Of a stretch of DNA of 64,000 bases, positions 1 to 10,315 are shown piece by piece. Position 1 is the stretch's first letter, and every line of letters starts with the position of its first letter. A program made the position numbers and the translations under genes. Below the pieces are notes generated by a model. The model searched no databases and was not told the origin of the DNA. It was given only the letters and a program-made list of their open reading frames with translations. The stretch comes from Prototheca cutis (lineage: Eukaryota; Chlorophyta; Trebouxiophyceae; Chlorellales; Chlorellaceae): NCBI GenBank assembly GCA_002897115.2, contig BCIH01000005.1, positions 1,318,890 through 1,382,889 of the forward strand. Reading direction: 5' to 3'.

Positions 1-95
1 CTGAGGCGTGGCATGTCATGAGGGGAGAGAGGAAACATTGTGCTGCATGCCTGAAACTCCACCCCACCCTCTCACACCCTCAACAAGTCAAGCAG

Positions 96-1570
96 GCTGC
101 GGCGCGGGAGTATGGGATTGTGGAGGACGAAGGTGGTGAGGAGGAGGTCCGCGGCTCTGACGACGACGAAGCCGGCGGNGGGGAGATTCGCGAGGTGGGA
201 GCACGGGAACTGGAAATCTCCACCACCGCCGAGACGGAGGCGGAGCTGGCGGCGTTGCCCCCCGAGCAGCAGGCCCGCGCCCGCGAGGCACAGAAGAAAG
301 CGCGGGAAGCACTGGAACGCATGCTGGCGGGACAAGCCGCCACGACCCGGGATGCAGCTGGGCCCATCTCGGGCATCCGTGCCATTCCTATTGGTGGGCC
401 GGCTCCTGTGGTGGCTGCCCCGGGGGCCGCCGCCCCCGCGGGTGGCCCCGGGCCCCTGCCCGTCCCCGCCAGTGCCCTGGCTGCCGGTTTCCAGGGCCCT
501 GGGACTGCAGCTGGCGGCGCTGCTGGCCCGGGAGCCCCAGCAACAGCAGCAGCGGCAGGAGCAGCACCCCCAGTTCCCGTCCCGGCGTCGGCGTTTGCAT
601 CGGCGGTCGTCCCGGCGGCAGGCCCCGCCATGGCCCCTCAGGCCGCCACGGCACTGGCGGCCTCTGCGTCGGGCGGTGTGGCAGCTTCCGCGCAGCTTCT
701 CGCGGCCGCCGCACAGGTCAGCCAGCGCATCAACGCCGCCGCTGGCATGGCACCACCTTCGACTGCTGCTGCTGCGCAGCAGCAGCAGCAGTCGGCGGCG
801 CTGAAGCCCGACGAGATTGCCGCGCTGCTGCAGGCCATGCAGCCTCAGCCTGGGGTCAAACCGGCTGGTGCCGCGGCGACAGCGGCGCCCGGGGGGCGGG
901 GGCCGCCCATTCCCACCCGCCACTTTGAGACGGAGTTGGAGATTAATGACTTTCCGCAGCGCGCACGATGGAAGGTGGGTATTTGATTTGATTTGATTTG
1001 TTTCTTTGTTAGATGCAGGGTGGTGTCGTGGGCGGCGGCGTACAGATTGATTGACTGAGTGGCACCTCGGACACACACCCCCCGCACGCACGCACACACC
1101 CCGCACACACGCACGCACGCACGCACACACACCCCGCACACACGCACGCACGCACGCACACACACCCCGCACACACGCACACACCGCGCAGATCACGCAC
1201 CGCGACACCATCAACGACATTGCCGAGCTCGGGGCGGCGATCGTCATCAAGGGCACTTTCTTCCCGCCAGGCACACGCATACCGGAGGGCGAGCGCAAAA
1301 TCTACCTCCACATCGAAGGCAAGAGGGTATTTTTTGTGGGGTGGGGGAGATGGTGAATGGGCGTACCCTTCATGCATGCACACATGTGTGGGGTCTATCC
1401 TCCCACCCGCCTTGCTCAAAAACCCCCTCAAAGAACCCCAAAACCCTGCAGGTCCGACGGAGCAAATTGTGCGGCGGGCAAAAAACGAGATCAAACGGAT
1501 CGTGGAGGAAGAGACCGAAAAGGCCATGCGCCGGGAGGCACCTGCACTCGGCCGCTACTCTGTCGTGTGA
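96..1570 (+). CDS. PRP5: PRP5/DDX46/RH42-type DEAD-box pre-mRNA splicing helicase, C-terminal part (5' end outside window)
   Basis: Only the last 374 residues are present, in exons 96-974, 1192-1318 and 1452-1570. The helicase core lies upstream of the window. The end of the protein carries the domain that closes PRP5/DDX46 proteins: the segment ELEINDFPQRARWK, then ITHRDTINDIAELGAAI, then a GERKIYLHIEG strand, IEGPTEQIVRRAK and a final GRYSVV. In this family the helicase remodels U2 snRNP during branch-site recognition in the nucleus; that role comes from the family. Between the core and this domain is a long Ala/Pro/Gly-rich linker with repeated PVPAS units and a short poly-Gln run, longer than usual for the family. 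The second intron begins with GC: only the splice GAAG|GCAAGA to GCAG|GTCCG restores the conserved IEGPTE. One N lies in the first exon. The family call is confident. Confidence 0.9.
1077..1191 (+). repeat. CA/CGCA-rich simple repeat at a 3' splice site
   Basis: An imperfect array of ACGC, ACAC and CCCGCACAC units fills the end of the first PRP5 intron and stops at the acceptor CGCGCAG. It replaces the usual pyrimidine tract. Confidence 0.85.
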
Positions 1571-2437
1571 TGGGCCATGACGACATTGCCCGGCGGCGCG
1601 GCCTTGGAGCATCCCTTTTCCAGGTCTAGTTTTGTTGGTTGAGTGAATCGGTTTGGGGTCCGGATTGGGGGCTTTGAATTCGTTGCGTAGTGGTGCTTGG
1701 CGTGCCATTCTTTCACTTGCCCAAGGGCCCGGGTGCGCGCTGGGCCGAGCGCCGCTTGCCGCTGCTCTGCTGGCATGACGTCTGGTACATGGCGAGCTCG
1801 ACCCGCTCATTGCCTTGCACTGTTGCCGCACTCTCCCAGAGCCGGGTGTCGTGCTGGCGCCACCTTGGTGAGCCATGGGGGGCCCTCTGGCAGCTCGGAC
1901 GCCATGGGCCCGGGCGCAATGGGTTCCAACCGAGGGGTGACGCGAATCCCTCTGTGGAACTTCCATGCCCCTGTGGTGATGGGCTCTGCCCACTACCGAG
2001 ACTCGAGGCCAGTGGTCCGGGGATCGTCAGTGGCCCGGCCATGGTCCACATCATGGCTAACCCCTGCTGCCGGGGTCTGAAACCCACAGCCAATGATGCC
2101 AGCGTCCTTCGAGGAAGGATTGTGAGCACCCCGNGAATCTGCTTGATCACAGTTGTTGCATCACCCTATGATGGTAAAATGTATTTCTGTTCACCAATCC
2201 CTGCCCTCCATCACTCTGTTGTGCAGGACGCGGTCGACAGCATTGCCCACATACGGACTCGGATTCAGGACACTTTTGCAAGGAAATTCCCAGATGGCCT
2301 GGCTTGGCCTGCCAGTGCCGCGGCGCTCACACGCACATATGCCTTCGCAATGCGGCTGTGGAAATGGATTTTGAAACCTTGCAAACTGAGAACTAACATC
2401 TGAGTGGGCGTTGAGAGGACAGAAATGGGCCATGTAC
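1571..2437. other. Intergenic stretch with an unassigned 238-codon open frame
   Basis: This lies between the PRP5 stop and the Fanzor-like element. A plus-strand frame is open from 1690 to 2403. Its translation is rich in Trp, Cys and Pro and has no domain that I recognise. It could be an exon of an unknown gene, transposon debris or chance openness in GC-rich DNA. Two ambiguous N bases lie in or near it. No function is proposed. Confidence 0.4.
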
Positions 2438-3042
2438 TGTGCAGGGCAAAAGTNATGAAACCTTGTCGAGATTCGTCGACTCCCACCCGCACAGCAGGGG
2501 CATGTCTCCCAAACAAAATGCCTGTTGGACCACATTCCCCGGCCACGCCGCTCAGAGAATGGGTTGGGTTTCTTCTTGGCAGCAGGACAGGTCGTGCCAA
2601 CCCACGTCCCTACCACAGGGAGCAGACGCCCGAGGTGCTGTGCCACGGGCTGCTGCGCTGCACTGACAAAGACTACTACACCCCGAAAGGCGAGCATCGT
2701 CTCTGGAACAGAGACTTGATGGCGTGTCTGAACATGAGGCACATCATGCAGTACCCCTGCGGAAGACCGGCAAGCGGCCTCTGCGCTTCCAGCGCCGCAG
2801 TGCTGATGAACATACATCCATCCATCCTGGGAGGTTATAGCCTTCCCAACTGGGGGTGGGAACCCCCGGGGCTCCTTCCCTCCCCCGGGAAAGGAAAGGC
2901 GGTGGTCCATCACTAAGGTGGTCCACCTTCCTACTGCCCTGTGGGGGGTGACAATTCACAGCCATCAGTGATGCCCAGCAAGCCCCGGGGTGGTGTGACG
3001 CCGTTGCTGGCTGAGCTGGTGGCATTGTTTTTGCCCTGCATG
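2438..3042 (+). mobile_element. Miniature TIR element with Fanzor/TnpB-like C-terminal segment, copy 1
   Basis: This unit of about 605 bp is repeated at 50482-51075. It starts TGTGCAGGGCAAAA and ends TTTTGCCCTGCATG, so the termini are inverted repeats. It is preceded by GTAC (2434-2437) and followed by GTAG (3043-3046), a possible decayed 4-bp target duplication. On the plus strand around 2635-2755 it encodes CHGLLRC, then LWNRDLMACLNMRHI. This resembles the zinc-finger and RuvC-III end of Fanzor/TnpB nucleases (a D-R-D/N-R-D, A, N-I pattern). Upstream, the frame matching copy 2 (from 2439) hits a stop near 2666 and coding similarity moves to another frame. A further shift after MRHIMQ removes the C-terminal tail seen in copy 2. 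Copy 1 is therefore broken and cannot encode a full nuclease. Recognition rests on short motifs, so assignment to Fanzor is an inference. Confidence 0.65.
2852..2929 (+). other. Conserved inverted-repeat block in element copy 1 (possible guide-RNA-like or terminal structure)
   Basis: Three self-complementary segments follow the coding remnant. GGGGGT (2852-2857) pairs with ACCCCC (2862-2867) around a 4-base loop. CCCGGGG (2865-2871) pairs with CCCCGGG (2883-2889) and overlaps the first helix, so the two are mutually exclusive. AAGGTGG (2915-2921) pairs with CCACCTT (2923-2929). The first two are kept with a single substitution in copy 2. TnpB and Fanzor elements encode their guide RNA at the 3' end; whether this block is transcribed is unknown. 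Confidence 0.45.
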
Positions 3043-3223
3043 GTAGACCTAGTGGTGGTTTTCCCGCCAACATCGTGGGACGCGCACGTGGACCAAAACA
3101 GGTGTCCGCGAAGCGGAGCATCTCCTCAAGCTCAAATCCCGCGAGGCTCAAGCGACAGCACTGCACCCTACAAAGCGAGCATAGATCATTATAAATTGCG
3201 GGTCGTCATCGCAGGGGTTGGCA

Positions 3224-5999
3224 ATGGACCCCTCGGGCAGGTCGGCGATAGCAGGGCTCGCCCACTTGCCCTCCGACGCCCTGTCCGAGCACACAGGCGA
3301 CAGCAAGTCCAGCGCTCCCATTACGTCTGTAATGTATGCGACAATTGGGTCGGAGGGTGCCCACGGCCAAGTCGGCACCAAGAAGGGCAGGAAGAAGGTC
3401 CCTCCTGTGGACCTGGACCAGGTTGCCGACCCCGAGGAGCGAAAGCGGCAACGCAGGTTGATGAAGAATCGGGAAACGGCCGCTGCCTCGCGGTATGTGG
3501 TGATGGGTTTTGAGGGATCGGGCAGACGAGCATGGGGAGACTGGGCCTGAGTGTCTGGTTTTGAACGGTGGGCAGCGACGGGCGAGAGCACTTTGTCGCT
3601 GGCGGTGTGGGGATCCGCGGTCCGCCCTCCAGGAGTCGCCCTCCAGGGCTGCGATCCCACCATGCGCAACTGCTCGTGGGCACAGTGCGAGGAGACAGGA
3701 GCGGGAGATGGTGCTCGAGCAGAGCGTACGACGGCTGATGGNGGAGAACAGCATCCTCAGAGCCCGCCTCCTGCAACACGTAAGCCGGCCTCCGGGTGCT
3801 CGTGTTCTAAGGATCGGGTTCCAAGGATCGGTGGGGAAGCGGGCATGGACTTTCACAGCCATACCTATCTTACTGGAAGAAGACAGACTCAAACTTTCTT
3901 GAGGGATTTAATTCAACGCAAATGCATATCTGCTGGGAGGGTGTGCCAGCCTTTTGGCACAGCATTTTGCCGAGCACCACCGCCAGACTTTGCCTCCCCA
4001 CAACACTGCAGGACATCCCCGCTGATGTGGACCACCTGCTGGATGGTTCGATGTCACTCAAGACACCGCCACAGCAGTTTCTGCGGCTGCTGCAACGAGA
4101 CAGAGTGGAGGAGACACAGGAACAGAGTCCGATCGACCTGCTGGCGCCGCTCAGTGCCGACCCTGGTCCGCCCCGACCGGGGCCCGTGAGCCCCGGATCA
4201 GCGCTCCCACAGGCACATGGCGCGCCAGACAGACCGAGGGCCACGCCCCTGTGCACCCCGATCCGCCGGCTGGGGCCTTCAAGTGCGTCCAGATGGGGGG
4301 TGGTGGTCGTCCTCCTGGGGTTCGGGACCATGTCGCTGCCTTGACAAGGAAAAATGACGCTTTGTTGAGAGGTCAAACACCCCATGGCACATTCCAAATG
4401 GTTCGTGTCGTGGTCCCCTTGCAGATGGTGAGGATGCATCGCTGCCTGCCGGCTTCCCGAGTCCCCCCGAGGTGTTTGACCCGCTGGGAGGGCTGGCGGG
4501 GTCCCATGATGTCTCCATCACTGGACTGTTTTCATCCCCGGGGACACAAGTGCGTTTTAAGAATCGTTTCATTTTTTCTTTCTTTCTTGCGGACGGGATT
4601 GGGTGTTTTGACTTGCGGACTGCTTGCTCGGGTCATTCCGTTGCTGCCAGCGGTGGGTTGTCCCTTTCTCTTTTTTGTTTGCAGCCCTGCCAGTAATCCA
4701 AAGCTAATCCATCTTTGAATGGAACGTCCCATACACGCCAGTCTCTTTCCCCAAATCCCCCACCCCCTCAAACAAACCCCCCCAACACACACACAACCAC
4801 AGATGCTCTTTGGGGACGGGGGGGCACTGACGCATTCGGTGCAGCACCTGTCAGATGCGGTGCCGGCCACAGCCGCGGAACAGGCATCAGACGCGCACCC
4901 ACTGCGACATGTGCTGGAGACAGCTGTGGATCGGCATGGCGTGGAGGCTACTGCGAATGCACTGACATCCCTGCTGAGCCAGGTGCCAGTTTGGCGAGAT
5001 TGTCTTGGTGACAGCTTGTTTCTGGGTTTCCAGTCATTGACAGTTGCGGTTACTGCTAAGCCGTCTCCAACAACCTCGCAACCGATCCGGGCACCGCACA
5101 CTCCAGATGGTGGTTCCACCCTTTGGCGTGGGGCTGGGCCCGGCACCGCCCGCGCCGCACCGGCCGATGCCGGTGCACTCTCCCCTACGACTGGGGTCGG
5201 CGGAAGGTGCGGTAGCTGCCCGGAAGCTGGTCAGGGAGCAGCTGGCGGAGGCTGAGACCGACCCCGTGTCACAGATGGGTTCGGGCCTGGCCGTGGCGGC
5301 CCTGGTGGAGCTGGGAGGCACGCTGCCCCGCGAACAGCCTGCGGGTGGTAGGGCGGGGGAGGGTCCTAGGTGGGGCCAGACACCCCAGCCCATGCCTCCT
5401 TCGCCACCGCCCTCTGCCAAGCGGAAGAGGACGAGCCCCAGGAGAGCAGGTACGCGGGGGAGGTGGGGCAAAGAGGTGGTTCCTTCGGTTTGGTCTTGAA
5501 GAGCCGTGGGATGTGGGCAGAGCCCTAGCTTCATTTGCATGGAATTTTTCGAGGATGTTGGGGGTGGAGATGTGACAGGGTTTCCACGTCCACGTCGCAC
5601 GATACGACCATGTGATACATCAGAAATTCTCGCTCCGATGAACCCACACGCTGCAGTGGTGGAGCCCAGGAAACTGCTGCTCAGTTTGTTGGAAGACCCG
5701 CCTACGAAAGAGATGCGAGGGGACGAAGCGCGGGACGGTTCAGCTCCTGACCTGGGGATCACATTGAACGACTCCCTTCAACGTCACATGGTGGGTGACG
5801 TGGCGTGTCAATGATGGTGATTTCTGCAGGGGCCGGGCAGGTGGAGAGTTTTACGGTGAAGAGGCATCGGACCAGAACACTGGTGAATGGGCCATGGACC
5901 CGGGCTGACTACTTTAAGCACAAGCGCCGGATTCGTCAGGTGCAGAGAACCAGTAACACCTGCGCCTCCTGCAGACCACGGCGGCGCCGGACTGGCTAG
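3224..5999 (+). CDS. bZIP transcription factor (group-A-like)
   Basis: Eight exons (3224-3492, 3686-3779, 4012-4282, 4425-4549, 4803-4982, 5107-5449, 5657-5794, 5830-5999) give about 529 residues. A bZIP domain begins near residue 73: a basic region with MKNRETAAAS and RARRQEREMV, with the diagnostic Asn and Arg nine positions apart, then a leucine zipper (LEQSVRRL, ENSILRARLL). An intron splits the basic region at SR|AR. The KNRE-SRAR form resembles plant ABF/ABI5-type factors, which bind G-box/ABRE DNA; the actual target here is unknown. The rest is low complexity and rich in Pro, Ser and Asp, with a basic patch KRKRTSPRRAG and a second basic stretch near the end (KRHRTRTL, KHKRRIR). The bZIP exons are secure. 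Exons after 4282 follow good splice sites and phase but no homology, and the last exon is the least certain. Confidence 0.8.
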
Positions 6000-6921
6000 C
6001 GCAAGGAAAGGGCTGGCCCAGCCCCGGCCAGCCTGCCGCACAGGCAAGTGAGGGATCTGGGGACTTTTGTCCCCGAGCACTGGATTGCTCGGCCGTTCCG
6101 AGGGGTTGAGGTTGAGGGATCTGCCGCCCAGGCAGCAACAGGCCCGCCCAAGCAGAGGCCCATGTGCCTGTGGCTCAAACGCATCCCACGCCATATGCCC
6201 CCAACGTATCTATCTCTGCAGGTCTCTGAAGCGAAACAAGAAAACGGAGGGGCCGAGGCCACGCCCCGACCCCACACCGTGGACGGGCATCCACCAGCTG
6301 CAAGGGAGAAGCAGCGGTGGCCGGCGGCAGCACTGCCCTTCATGTGACATGCACATACTCCTCGCACACGCAGCGTCCAATCCATACCGACCTTGCATCT
6401 ATCACACCCGGTGAATCAGCTGCACACTGCAATTGCGTGATTGGCATGGCCTTTGTGCCCCGCAATGCATTATGCTGTGCCCTGCTCTGCAGCCTGAAAG
6501 GAACCATCGTCACTGTATCCAAACTCTTCCCTTCTCGGCTACCTTGCAAAGATGTACTCAACATGCTACCTATTGTTGGTGTGTAGAACACTCAATTGTG
6601 CTGTCACGTCTAACTTTTTGGCTTTCGTTTTGGTTGTAACCACGCCTGACAAATCAGCGCCAGCCAGCAAGCTTGCACACATGCACAGGCCCAGCAGTGC
6701 CGGCACTTCCCTTCCCTCCGCAGCATGGGCAGCAGGAGGAAAATTCAAACCCCATGGCTAACACTGTTCCCGATCTCGACAGATCGCAGCGCAACACGGC
6801 GAGAAAGCAACAGATCAACTATCAGCAGGCGAAAAGAATATAATATCGCACTCCCTGCTTTGCGAATTGCTGCGGATGCTGGTGTGAGCAACCCGAGTCG
6901 AGCGCTGCGGNAGAAGGAAGG
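6000..6921. other. Intergenic region between bZIP and topoisomerase II genes
   Basis: No coding segment or RNA gene is recognised. It should hold the bZIP 3' UTR and the topoisomerase promoter. Base composition falls to a more AT-rich level around 6360-6860, just before the topoisomerase start codon, as expected of a promoter. Confidence 0.4.
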
Positions 6922-9900
6922 ATGGAGATGGAGGTTTCCGAGAACACCTCGCTGAACCTCGGCGGCAATGCTGTAAGGCGTAGTATTGCCATGATGGGTG
7001 GGAAGGGTTGCGTGCATGGATTTTCGACGGCATGCGTGCGAGGCGATATGGTCGGCCGTCCCATGTCCAGGCGCAGGGGCCCTCGGCCAAGCCTGCCAAG
7101 CCCGGAGGGAAAAAGAAAACCATCGAGCAGACGTATCAGAAGCTCACGCAGCTGGAACACGTCCTGCTGCGCCCAGATACCTACATCGGCAGCACACAGA
7201 GGCAGCAGCAGACGCTGTGGGTGCATGATGGCGAACGGCTGGTGCACCGGGGTATTCAGGTGTCCCCTGGTCTCTACAAGATCTTTGATGAGATCCTGGT
7301 CAATGCCGCGGACAACAAGATCCGCGACTCCAACATGAAGGCCCTGAATGTGGAAGTGGATCAGGTGGGTTTAAAATGTGTGCGTTTTGGGTGGGGGTTG
7401 GAAGGGAGCCTACAGGTCTTGTGGCAGCACTGGAAAAACTGGGCGGCACTTTGGCGAGCCATGGCGGGATGCTTGTAACCCAACCAGTCACAAAAAACCT
7501 ACGTTTTCTAATCTCCTTGGCAAAGAATGTATTCGATCAGGGTCATGATACCATTCAACCTGTCATTACTCCTCACTCCAACTGATCCACACCCTGCCTC
7601 TGCATCACCAGGTGGAGGGCTCCATCAAGGTTTTCAACGATGGTGCCGGCGTGCCCGTGGAGATTCACAAGGAGCATGGCGTCTATGTGCCCGAGCTCAT
7701 CTTTGGGCACCTGCTGACCTCATCCAACTATGATGACANGGAGAAGAAGGTGATCGTGCATCGCTGCGTGTGTGTTTTTTGTCGTTTGTCCACATGTCCG
7801 GAAGCTACTGCACAAGGTGTCTGGGCTCCTGGGCTTACTGACTGACCATCCACCACGGAATCACATCAAATTCCATCTCGCCCTCCCTGTCCACAGGTGA
7901 CTGGTGGCCGGAACGGTTATGGCGCAAAGCTGGCAAACATCTTCTCCAAGGAATTTGTCGTGGAGACCTGCGACGGTATCCGCAAGCGTCGCTACAANCA
8001 GGTGTGCAATTTGGGGACTGTCTGTGTGTGTGTTTCCAGCAGTGTGGGGCATGATCCAGGCATCAGCAGGGATCTGGACCTGTTTGTTTAGAGGATGGCC
8101 CAACAACAAAGGGCCTGAAGCAGATCTTCCTGGGGGGAACGGAAGAGCACCTGGAATGCAAACAGCAGTGTGCCATCAAAGGAGACCCATGTGCATCGCA
8201 GGCCACCTTATNGCGCCCTGCACACCTCAAAACTCATGCCGCAGGTATTCCGAAACAACATGTCTGACAAGGGAGAGCCTGTCATCACGCCCTGCAGTGC
8301 CAGCGAGAACTGGACTTGCATCACATTCAAGCCCGATCTGACCAGGTGTGGGTTGCATCACTTGTTGATCTCATGTTGAAATGGACAAGAGCAGTCACTT
8401 GACATGATGTCCTGCACATGCAGTGCCTCGCAGCATGGACCCAGAGCAAACCCTTTAGCAACNCCCCCCCCCCCTTTCCTCCCCCACAACACACTCTCAC
8501 ACAAAAAATCCGTCTCCCCACAACCCAGGTTTGAGATGGCGGAGCTGGAAGAGGACACCATCAGCCTGTTCCGCAAGCGCGTCTATGACATGGCTGGTGT
8601 GCTGGGCAAGACAGTCAAGGTCCGTTTCACTATTTGTTATGGAAGCGAGGCGATGTGTGGTCTCTCTCTGGGGTGTCGTGCACGTGGGAGCAGCCTGTGT
8701 GGTGTGGTGGTTCCTCGATAACCGAGTTGCTGGTTTGTCTTCCAGAAGCCAAACTAAATTTTGGTCAGATTCAGGGCTCCTCACTCACTCGTTCGCTGCT
8801 CTTCTTGCCATCCAACCCACAATCCATTCTCATTCAACAGGTGTCCTACAACGGTGAGGTGCTTCCAGTCAAGGACTTTCAGGCCTACGTGGACATGTAC
8901 CTTGGACCCAAGGTGTGCAGCCCTGCCCATCATTGCACTTCCTCCCGTTTGCTGCATCAATGGTCCCCTCCAGCCACCCTCAAAAAGATATTCATGCCCA
9001 CATCCCCCCAAAAAAACACAGGAGACAGGCCCGCCGCGCGTTTATGAGCGTGTGAACGAACGGTGGGAGGTGGTCATCTCCGTGTCGGATGGTCAGTTCC
9101 AGCAGGTATCGTTTGTCAACTCCATCTGTACTTCCAAGGGTGGCACTCACGTGAATGCGGTGGAGGGCCAGGTTACCAAGCACCTCCTGGAGCTCATGGC
9201 AAAGAAGCACAAGCAGGTGCCTGGGTCGCTGGGCTTTCGCTGTTTGCTAGTAGGGTTTTTCACTCCTTCCCACATAGAAACAAGGTTGGCAAGGGACGGC
9301 TGCCCGCGCATGCCCACGCACACAAAAACAAGCAAGGATGTAACCGCAAAAAAGGCGACACCCACACGCAGGCGGCGGTCAAGGCGCACATGGTGAAGAG
9401 CTACCTGTGGGTTTTTGTCAACTGCCTGATTGAGAATCCAGCCTTTGACAGCCAGGCCAAGGAGACGATGACCCTGCTGGCTTCGGGCTTTGGGTCCAGC
9501 TGCCCGCTGTCCGAGGGACTCCTGAAAAAATTCTCCGCCTGCGGCGTCGTCGACTCCGTCCTGCGTCTGGCCAGCTTCCGGGCCGACAAAGAACTGAAAA
9601 AGGGTGACGGTGCCAAGCGCTCCAGGCTCACTGGTGAGTTGAAGGGTTGTGCATGTGTGGATGACTGTGTGTGTGTCTGGGTGGTGAGGCGGTGGTGGGC
9701 TGGTGTACCATCTCTCCTTGTTCTGGCACTGCCAAACCTTGCTCCCTCACCGTACTGAATCATCCGCACAGGTATTCCCAAGTTGGATGATGCCAACGAT
9801 GCTGGTGGCCGGAATTCAGCAGAGTGCACGCTGATTCTGACAGAGGGTGATTCGGCCAAGACCCTGGCCATCGCCGGGTTGGGTGTGGTCGGTCGTGACA

Positions 9901-9942
9901 AGTATGGCGTGTTCCCTCTCAGGTGAGGCAAAGTGGGTCTTC

Positions 9943-9998
<56 letters not shown>

Positions 9999-10278
9999 CG
10001 GAGGGGATGAGGCTGGTCCAGGCACGCTGTTGTTGTTGTCGTCAAACTTCAGCCCGAAACCAGTGGTGGTAACCCGCCAACAAGCGTACAAATCAACCAC
10101 ACAGGGGTAAACTGCTGAATGTGCGGGATGCCAGCACGGCACAGATCACAGGCAATGCCGAGATCCAGAACATCAAGCAGATTCTGGGGCTGCAACACGG
10201 CAAGGTACTGCTGTGCTGGGTACCAGGTGGTGTCACTTTGTTTNNNNNNNNNNNNNNNNNNNNNNNNNNNNNNNNNNN

Positions 10279-10315
<37 letters not shown>

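Noticed and set aside
1077..1191. CRISPR-like or tandem-array appearance of the CACGCACG region
   Set aside because: The units are 2-10 bases with no unique spacers. This is a simple repeat inside an intron of a eukaryotic gene.
72..1298. Long minus-strand frames antisense to the PRP5 end
   Set aside because: They are Arg/Cys-rich shadows caused by GC-rich coding DNA and the CA/CGCA repeat. No domain is seen and the plus strand has clear homology.
5940..5975. A 36-base intron near the end of the bZIP gene that would give a different C-terminus
   Set aside because: It is too short to be credible beside the other introns; the unspliced reading to the stop at 5999 was kept with low certainty.
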